Both the position numbers and the translations under genes were made by a program. From the NCBI RefSeq assembly GCF_040549485.1, contig NZ_JBEPTK010000004.1, forward strand, positions 1-64,000: 64,000 nt of DNA. The letters are read 5' to 3'. Below are positions 58,789 through 64,000 of this stretch, piece after piece. Each line of letters opens with the position of its first letter. Position 1 is the first letter of the stretch. Under the pieces are notes generated by a model. It did no database searches. It saw nothing but the letters and a program-made list of their open reading frames with translations, and was not told the DNA's origin. Origin of the DNA: Constrictibacter sp. MBR-5. GTDB taxonomy: Bacteria; Pseudomonadota; Alphaproteobacteria; JAJUGE01.

Positions 58789-59676
58789 ATGATTCGAACA
58801 GCGAAGGCTCTGCTGATGGGGGCCGCGATCGCGACCGCATCGGTCGCCGGATTCGCCGGAAGTTCGGTGGCGGCCGACAAGGAAATCAACATCGGCTGGA
58901 CCGCATGGTCCGACGCCGAGGCCGTCACGAAGATGGCCAAGAAGCTGATCGAGGAGAACTACGACGGCTACGAGGTCAAGCTCACCCTGGCCGATATCGC
59001 CGTCCAGTATCAGGGCGTCGCCAAGGGCGATCTCGACATGATGATGATGGCGTGGCTGCCCGGCACGCACGGCGACTACATGGAGAAGGTCGCCGGAGAT
59101 GTGATCGATCTCGGCCCGATCTACACCGGCGCCAAGCTCGGCTGGGTGGTTCCGGCCTACGTTCCGAGCGACCAGCTCTCCTCCATCACCGACCTCAAGA
59201 AGGACGCGGTCAAGGAGAAGCTCGACGGTAAGATCCAGGGCATCGACCCCGGAGCCGGCCTGATGCGCCTGTCGAACGAAGCGGTCGACAAGTACGACCT
59301 CGACGACTACGAGCTCGTCTCGGCCAGCGGTGCCGCAATGACGGCCGCGCTGGAGCGTGCGGTAAAGCGCAACGAGTGGATCGTCGTCACCGGCTGGAGC
59401 CCGCACTGGATGTTCGGCGCGCACAAGCTGCGCTACCTGACGGATCCGGAAGGCGTCCTCGGCGGCCAGGAGCGCGTTCACGTCATCGCGCGCGAAGGCT
59501 TCTACCAGGACAATCCCGAGGTCGGCGCGTTCCTGGCGCGGATGTACCTGCCGCTCGATGAACTCCAGGCGCTGATGTACGACGCCCAGGAGACCTCCTA
59601 CGAGAAGGCGATCGACAAGTACATCGAAGCCAATCCGAAGCGGATCGACTACTGGCTCACCGGCAAGATGGGCTGA
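58789..59676 (+). CDS. proX: Glycine betaine-type ABC transporter substrate-binding protein, 295 aa
   Basis: The signal peptide (MIRTAKALLMGAAIATASVA) leads to EINIGWTAWSDAEAVTKMAK, then VQYQGVAKGDLDMMMMAWLP. Trp residues that may form the aromatic cage for quaternary ammonium lie in these parts and in GWSPHWMFGAHKL. It belongs to the OpuAC/ProX type family. It is periplasmic and supplies the permease and ATPase of this operon. A hairpin terminator at 59713 ends the operon. Confidence 0.95.
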   Translation: MIRTAKALLMGAAIATASVAGFAGSSVAADKEINIGWTAWSDAEAVTKMAKKLIEENYDGYEVKLTLADIAVQYQGVAKGDLDMMMMAWLPGTHGDYMEKVAGDVIDLGPIYTGAKLGWVVPAYVPSDQLSSITDLKKDAVKEKLDGKIQGIDPGAGLMRLSNEAVDKYDLDDYELVSASGAAMTAALERAVKRNEWIVVTGWSPHWMFGAHKLRYLTDPEGVLGGQERVHVIAREGFYQDNPEVGAFLARMYLPLDELQALMYDAQETSYEKAIDKYIEANPKRIDYWLTGKMG

Positions 59677-59712
59677 CGCTCGCCGTCATCCCGGCCGTCC
59701 GACGGTCGAACA

Positions 59713-59746
59713 GAACGCCCGGCCCACGCCGGGCGTTCTTCGTTTG
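59713..59746 (+). terminator. Intrinsic terminator after the ABC transporter operon
   Basis: A perfect 11-bp stem GAACGCCCGGC (59713-59723) / GCCGGGCGTTC (59728-59738) with loop CCAC is followed by TTCGTTTG. Confidence 0.85.
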
Positions 59747-59777
59747 TGAACGGTAAGGCCAGCCGTCGGAGCCAGCT

Positions 59778-60833
59778 GTGAAAGCCGACCGTCCGGGCTT
59801 TGCGATGCCGCCGGAAAACGGCCCGCACGCCACGCCGCCGAGCGCCGCCGGCCGGCCATGGCGGGCGCTGACCCTCTCGCTGAGTGTCCACGCCTTCGTC
59901 GTGGCGGCACTGTTCTTCTTCCAGTGGCCGGGCCGCGTCATCGAGGAGCCGGCGCCGCAGACCGTGCGTCTCGTGCTGGGGGACGGGCGGTCCGGCGCCC
60001 AGGGCGGCGGACAGTCGAGCCGCAGCGGCGGTGGCGGTACTGGTGAAGCGGGATCGCCCGCGGCCGCGGGCGATCCCGGCGTAGCGACCGCTGCAGCACC
60101 CGCCGAGCCGCCGGAGCCGCGCCCGACAGGATCGTCGGTCGGCACGCCCGCCGAACCTTCGCGCCCCCCTGCCGAGACGACCGATGCAGCTCCCGATGCA
60201 GCGCAGCCGCCCGCTGCCGCGACGCGCGCCGACCTTCGTGAGCCGCCGCCACTCCCCACGCCTCGCCCTTACCGGCCGCATCCGCCGTCGCCGACCCCGC
60301 CGCCGCCCCCACCCTCACCATCGCTATCGCAGCCGGCACCGCCCGACATCCTGCCGCCGGCACGGAACGAGCCGGCCGACGCAGCGCCCGGCCCGCCCAT
60401 CGACCTGCTCGCCCCGCGCGTGGCGAACGGCTCGACCGGCCAGGGCGGCGCACCGGGTGAAGGCGGCGGGGGACGGGGCTCGTCCGGCGGCGGCCGCGCG
60501 GTGCTCGGCGACGGCGCGCGCGAGAACCCGGGCGACGACTATCTCGACCGCCTGCTCAGGCATCTCGCGCGCTACAAGAATTATCCCCGGGAGGCACGCG
60601 ACAGAAAGCAGGAGGGCACGGCGGTGGTGACCTTCACCATCGGCCGCGACGGCAGCGTGAGCGGAGCGGCTATCGAGCGAAGTGCCGGCGCCGCGGCGCT
60701 GGACGAGGCGGCGCTCGATCTGTTGCGGGCCGCCGATCCCGTCCCGGCACTGCCCGAGACCTTCACCGGCCGCAGCGCGACCGTCTCCCTGCCGATCACC
60801 TACTCGCTCAGCGTCCTCAATCGCCTCTTCTGA
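59778..60833 (+). CDS. TonB-family energy transducer, 351 aa
   Basis: One membrane helix near residues 25-50 (PWRALTLSLSVHAFVVAALF) is followed by a long Pro/Ala/Gly-rich periplasmic spacer (residues about 75-255). The C-terminal TonB domain (RLLRHLARYKNYPREARDRK, then QEGTAVVTFTIGRDGSVSGA and LPITYSLSVLNRLF) contacts outer-membrane receptors. The start is GTG 59778. No ExbB or ExbD gene lies beside it, so it shares these or they lie elsewhere. Confidence 0.9.
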   Translation: MKADRPGFAMPPENGPHATPPSAAGRPWRALTLSLSVHAFVVAALFFFQWPGRVIEEPAPQTVRLVLGDGRSGAQGGGQSSRSGGGGTGEAGSPAAAGDPGVATAAAPAEPPEPRPTGSSVGTPAEPSRPPAETTDAAPDAAQPPAAATRADLREPPPLPTPRPYRPHPPSPTPPPPPPSPSLSQPAPPDILPPARNEPADAAPGPPIDLLAPRVANGSTGQGGAPGEGGGGRGSSGGGRAVLGDGARENPGDDYLDRLLRHLARYKNYPREARDRKQEGTAVVTFTIGRDGSVSGAAIERSAGAAALDEAALDLLRAADPVPALPETFTGRSATVSLPITYSLSVLNRLF

Positions 60834-60885
60834 GTAGCGGAGTCCATTGCGGCGGTGCCAGGCGATACCCGTGGCCGGGCCGCGA

Positions 60886-61452
60886 TCAGCCCGTGGCGTC
60901 GCGTTCGGGAAGCCGGTGCCGGTTGAGGAGAGGAACCTGGGCCATCGCGAACGCGAACGTCAGCACCAGGATTCCGAAGACCTTGAAGCTGACCCAGACG
61001 TCCGTGGACTGGGTGCGCCAGACGATCTCGTTGAGCACCGCCATCGCGACGAAGAACAGGCCGAACCGGAGGGTAAGGCGGCGCCAGCCGTCATCGTCGA
61101 TCGACCACACCGTATGGAAGAGCGGCTTCAGCAGCATCCGGTTGAACAGCAGGCCGCCGAGCAGCACGCAGGCGAACAGCATCTGCACGATGGTCGGCTT
61201 CATCTTGATGAAGGTATCGTCGTTCAGCCACAGCGTCAGTCCGCCGAAGACCACGACCACGCCCGCCGTCACCAGGGGCATGACGGGAACACGACGGGTG
61301 ACCGCCAGCGACAGGGCCAGACCGACGGCCGTGGCCGCCATCAACGCGGCGGTCGCAGGCAGCAGGCCGCCGACGAGATAGACGGCGAAGAAGGCGGCGA
61401 GCGGACCGTAATCGACGGCCGGGCGCAGCCAGGAGGGTTCGGCATTCTTCAT
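60886..61452 (-). CDS. yciB: Inner-membrane protein YciB (septation protein A family), 188 aa
   Basis: The polytopic family pattern: WLRPAVDYGPLAAFFAVYLV, several hydrophobic helices, GGLTLWLNDDTFIKMKPTIV, NRMLLKPLFHTVWSIDDDGW and RLTLRFGLFFVAMAVLNEIV, then TDVWVSFKVFGILVLTFAFA. Length is typical (180-200). The family is linked to cell envelope synthesis and septation. It ends near the TonB gene in a convergent arrangement. Confidence 0.9.
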   Translation of the reverse strand: MKNAEPSWLRPAVDYGPLAAFFAVYLVGGLLPATAALMAATAVGLALSLAVTRRVPVMPLVTAGVVVVFGGLTLWLNDDTFIKMKPTIVQMLFACVLLGGLLFNRMLLKPLFHTVWSIDDDGWRRLTLRFGLFFVAMAVLNEIVWRTQSTDVWVSFKVFGILVLTFAFAMAQVPLLNRHRLPERDATG

Positions 61453-61482
61453 GGCGCGTCGGATATGGGGTGAGCGTGCCCG

Positions 61483-62142
61483 CTAGGCAAAGGCGGTTTC
61501 CGGTCCGCCGGTCGCGGCTCGCGCCAGCGCCTCGATCCTCTGCCAGTCCCCGGCGGCCACGGCATCGGGCGGCACCATCCAGGAGCCGCCGACCGCGAAG
61601 ACCTGCGGCAGCGCGAGATACTCCAGGCTCGAGCGCCGGTCGACACCACCGGTCGGACAGAAGCGCACGTCCGGGAACGGCGCCGACAGCGCGCGTATGG
61701 CCGCGACCCCGCCCACCTGCGCGGCCGGAAACAGCTTCAGCCTGTCGAAACCCAGCGAAAGTGCCCCCATGATCTCGGTCGCCGTGGCGACCCCCGGCAG
61801 ATAGGGCAACGACGCGTCCGCACTGGCGCCGGCGACGTCGGCACCGAATCCCGGCGATACGATGAACCGAGCCCCGGATTCGGCGGCGCGCATCGCCTGT
61901 CGCGGGTCCAGGACCGTGCCCGCCCCGAGGATCGCCTCGGGCACCGAGTCGGCGATCATCCTCAAGGCGTCGGCGGCTGCGGCCGTCCGGAACGTGATCT
62001 CCAGAACGCGGATCCCGCCGCGAACCAGCGCGCGCGCCAGCGGGATCGCTGTCGACCGGTCGGCGATCGTCAGAACCGGAACGACCCGTTCGCCGTTCCA
62101 GACCCGCTCGATACCGGAGATGCTATGGTCCGGTGGAGGCAT
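61483..62142 (-). CDS. eda: KDPG/KHG aldolase, 219 aa
   Basis: Aldolase class I pattern: VLEITFRTAAAADALRMIAD with the catalytic Glu, ILGAGTVLDPRQAMRAAESG, FIVSPGFGADV, and the Schiff-base Lys in RLKLFPAAQVGGVAAI, then FCPTGGVDRRSS. It splits 2-keto-3-deoxy-6-phosphogluconate into pyruvate and glyceraldehyde 3-phosphate. It is divergent from kdgK, which makes its substrate; the two gene starts nearly touch. Confidence 0.95.
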   Translation of the reverse strand: MPPPDHSISGIERVWNGERVVPVLTIADRSTAIPLARALVRGGIRVLEITFRTAAAADALRMIADSVPEAILGAGTVLDPRQAMRAAESGARFIVSPGFGADVAGASADASLPYLPGVATATEIMGALSLGFDRLKLFPAAQVGGVAAIRALSAPFPDVRFCPTGGVDRRSSLEYLALPQVFAVGGSWMVPPDAVAAGDWQRIEALARAATGGPETAFA

Positions 62143-62161
62143 GGTGTTACGCTCCGCGGCG

Positions 62162-63112
62162 ATGAACGGTCAGTCTAAACGGGTCGCCGCGGTCGGCGAA
62201 TGCATGATCGAGCTGACCGAGACCGGTCCCGGCACGATGCGCCGCCGCTATGGCGGAGACACCTTGAACACCGCCGTCTATATGGCGCGGCTCGGCGCCG
62301 GCCTCGGCATCGCCGTCGACTACGTGACCGCGCTCGGCGACGACCCTCTGAGCGACGAGATGCTCGCCTGCTGGCAGGCCGAGGGCGTCGGTACCGAGAG
62401 GGTGGCGCGCCTGCCGGGGCGCCTGCCGGGGCTTTACCTGATCAAGACCGATTCGAGCGGCGAGCGCAGCTTCTGGTACTGGCGCTCCGCATCCGCGGCG
62501 CGCGACCTGACCGCTCCGCCGCACGGCGACGCCGCCCTCGGCTCGCTCGCGCGGGACGACCTCGTGTACGTGTCGGGCATAACCCTGTCGATCCTCGACG
62601 ATCCGGGACGCGAGCGGCTGCTCGCGGCCGTCGCCGCGGCGCGGGCCGAAGGCGCACGCATCGCGGCCGATACCAACTGGCGACCGCGCAACTGGCCGGA
62701 CATCGAGGCCGGCCGGCACTGGACGGCGCGCCTGTTCGCTCATGCCGATATCGCGCTGCCGAGCGCCGAGGACGACGTGGCTCTCTTCGGCGACGCGACG
62801 CCGGAAGGTACGGTCGCCCGCCTGACCGGCCTCGGCATCGCGGAGGTGGTCGTGAAGAACGGCGCTGACGGCTGCATCCTCGCCCATGACGGCTACAGCG
62901 AGCGCATTCCGGCGACGCCCGTGGAACTGCCGGTCGACACGACCGCCGCCGGCGACTCGTTCAATGCCGCCTACCTGATGGCACGCCTGGCCGGACTCGA
63001 TCCGGCCACCGCGGCACTGTCGGGCCACCGCCTCGCCACCGCCGTCATCGGCCATGCCGGCGCGATCATCCCGCGCGATGCGATGCCCCATTTCGATTGG
63101 AGCCCGCAGTGA
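62162..63112 (+). CDS. kdgK: 2-dehydro-3-deoxygluconate kinase (PfkB family), 316 aa
   Basis: The PfkB pattern is seen: VAAVGECMIELTETGPGTMR at the start, GGDTLNTAVYMARLGAGLGI, and the C-terminal signature with catalytic Asp: DTTAAGDSFNAAYLMARLAG. It phosphorylates KDG to KDPG for the aldolase encoded next door. The start was placed at ATG 62162; an in-frame ATG at 62141 shares CATG with the eda start, but its GGAGG is too close. A GTGA overlap joins it to the next gene. Confidence 0.9.
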   Translation: MNGQSKRVAAVGECMIELTETGPGTMRRRYGGDTLNTAVYMARLGAGLGIAVDYVTALGDDPLSDEMLACWQAEGVGTERVARLPGRLPGLYLIKTDSSGERSFWYWRSASAARDLTAPPHGDAALGSLARDDLVYVSGITLSILDDPGRERLLAAVAAARAEGARIAADTNWRPRNWPDIEAGRHWTARLFAHADIALPSAEDDVALFGDATPEGTVARLTGLGIAEVVVKNGADGCILAHDGYSERIPATPVELPVDTTAAGDSFNAAYLMARLAGLDPATAALSGHRLATAVIGHAGAIIPRDAMPHFDWSPQ

Positions 63113-63753
63113 ATCCGCCGGCCATCGAGATCGACTTCTACTACGGCATCGGCAGCCGCTATTCCTATCTCGCGTCGACGCAGCTGGACGGGATCGCCCG
63201 CAGCTATGCCTGCCGGTTTCGCTGGCTTCCGCTGTTCAGCGGCCGGCTGATCGCCGCCGACGGCACCGACCCGTTCGCCGGCGCCCCGGTCTCCGGCCAG
63301 TACGACTGGGCCTACCGCCAACGCGACGCCGAAGCCTGGGCATCCTTCTACGGCGTACCGTTCCACGAAGCGCGCGGCCGCCGGATGGATGCCGAACGCC
63401 TGGCGCTCGCCTGCGTCGCCGCCGGCCGGCTCGGGCTCGCCGAACCGTTCAGCCGCAGGTTGTTCGCCGCGATCTTCGCCAGCGACCGGACGGTGATCGG
63501 CCAGGACGCCTGCGACGAGGCGGCGCGCGACCTGGGGATCGATGCCGCGCGGTTCCGGGCACTCACCGACGAGCCGGCCACCGCGGCGCTGCACGATGCG
63601 CGGCTCGCCGAAGCCCGCGCCCGCGGTGCCTTCGGCGTGCCGACCTTCTGCGTCGGCGACGCCGTCTTCTGGGGCAACGACCGGCTGCCGCTGCTCCGCC
63701 ACCACCTCTGGCGGCTGCGGGCGGAGGCGGCTGCGGTCAGCCCGGCTCGTTGA
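63109..63753 (+). CDS. DsbA-fold 2-hydroxychromene-2-carboxylate isomerase-type protein, 214 aa
   Basis: The HCCA isomerase/DsbA-like kappa-class GST pattern: IEIDFYYGIGSRYSYLASTQ (Ser in place of the redox CxxC), a helical insert, and ARARGAFGVPTFCVGDAVFWG with the cis-Pro. Members isomerise hydroxychromene carboxylates or act as glutathione-dependent enzymes. It starts at GTG 63109, overlapping kdgK by 4 bases. Substrate is unknown. Confidence 0.85.
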   Translation: MNPPAIEIDFYYGIGSRYSYLASTQLDGIARSYACRFRWLPLFSGRLIAADGTDPFAGAPVSGQYDWAYRQRDAEAWASFYGVPFHEARGRRMDAERLALACVAAGRLGLAEPFSRRLFAAIFASDRTVIGQDACDEAARDLGIDAARFRALTDEPATAALHDARLAEARARGAFGVPTFCVGDAVFWGNDRLPLLRHHLWRLRAEAAAVSPAR

Positions 63754-64000
63754 TCAGGTCGAGCGGATAGACCGGCCGGCGCACCCGCTTGAAGGTGAGC
63801 TGCGAATAGTCCGAGGTGCAGACGCCGGTACCCGCACACTCGATGATCGCCTTGGCGATCGGCTTGAAGCCGGCGCGATAGTGGATGCGGCTCTTCAACA
63901 TCAGGTAGCGCTTCGCCAGCGGGTCGATACCGACACTGTAGAAGGCGTTGAGGTCGTTGGGCTCCTGGTGGCGCGAGACGACGACGATCTCGACCTTTCC
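63737..64000 (-). CDS. M81-family (MlrC-type) metallopeptidase, C-terminal 87 residues (partial)
   Basis: The visible end matches the MlrC C-terminal domain: VEIVVVSRHQEPNDLNAFYS, then VGIDPLAKRYLMLKSRIHYR and IIECAGTGVCTSDYSQLTFK, ending RVRRPVYPLDLINEPG. The catalytic N-terminal part lies outside the window. MlrC hydrolyses linear microcystin peptides; most members have unknown substrates. It overlaps the end of the previous gene by 17 bases in the convergent direction. Confidence 0.85.
   Translation of the reverse strand, partial: GKVEIVVVSRHQEPNDLNAFYSVGIDPLAKRYLMLKSRIHYRAGFKPIAKAIIECAGTGVCTSDYSQLTFKRVRRPVYPLDLINEPG

Overview
The window comes from a high-GC alphaproteobacterium. The chromosomal part (about 40.1-64 kb) has GC-rich codon use and carries a RegB/RegA-type redox two-component pair, UdgX, an MmcB-like protein, a quaternary-amine ABC transporter and KDPG/KDG sugar-acid genes, a mix typical of Rhodospirillales-like lineages. 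A complete selenocysteine tRNA gene (selC, anticodon TCA) shows that the host should be able to insert selenocysteine. I cannot name the species from sequence alone.

Region 1 (1 to about 7.9 kb) is the integrase end of a GC-rich prophage or satellite, called element 1 here. It runs off the left edge. It has a tyrosine integrase, a ribbon-helix-helix regulator and, divergently, an excisionase-like protein. Next come a lambda-O-like replication initiator with five palindromic iterons inside its own coding sequence, a P27-type small terminase, a ClpP-like head protease and the start of a tape-measure protein. No large terminase, portal or capsid gene lies between small terminase and tape measure, where they would normally be.

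Region 2 (8,018-40,058) is a complete AT-rich temperate podovirus, element 2, integrated in the 3' end of selC. A 24-bp direct repeat (8,018-8,041 and 40,035-40,058) marks attL and attR, and shared ATGCATCC-type arm sites lie inside both ends. It encodes integrase, terminase, an 11-kb minus-strand block (tailspike, three very large internal virion proteins, a T7 gp14-like protein, an HNH endonuclease), a PrimPol-like primase-helicase as its only recognisable replication protein, a Rap1a/Tai-like secreted protein, and a GH108 endolysin. An Acb2-type cyclic-nucleotide sponge (anti-CBASS), several unknown small proteins, capsid, tail tubes, portal, scaffold and a PDDEXK nuclease follow. No DNA polymerase, RNA polymerase or CI-like repressor is recognisable. 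The order capsid-tail tubes-portal-scaffold differs from the T7 order. Several intrinsic terminators sit in leaders before genes, and an out-of-frame ATG overlaps the true start of at least seven genes. A 1-kb gene-free stretch has G-quadruplex-type tracts, inverted repeats and a tandem 24-bp repeat.

Region 3 (40,183-64,000) is chromosome: a small membrane protein, an amidase, a hybrid histidine kinase, regB/regA, a metallophosphatase, the mmcB-udgX-trmB group, an acyl-CoA dehydrogenase, an orphan nitrile-hydratase accessory protein, a DEAD-box RNA helicase, pepN, a three-gene glycine-betaine ABC transporter, a TonB-family protein, yciB, divergent eda and kdgK, a DsbA-fold isomerase, and the C-terminus of an MlrC-type M81 peptidase.
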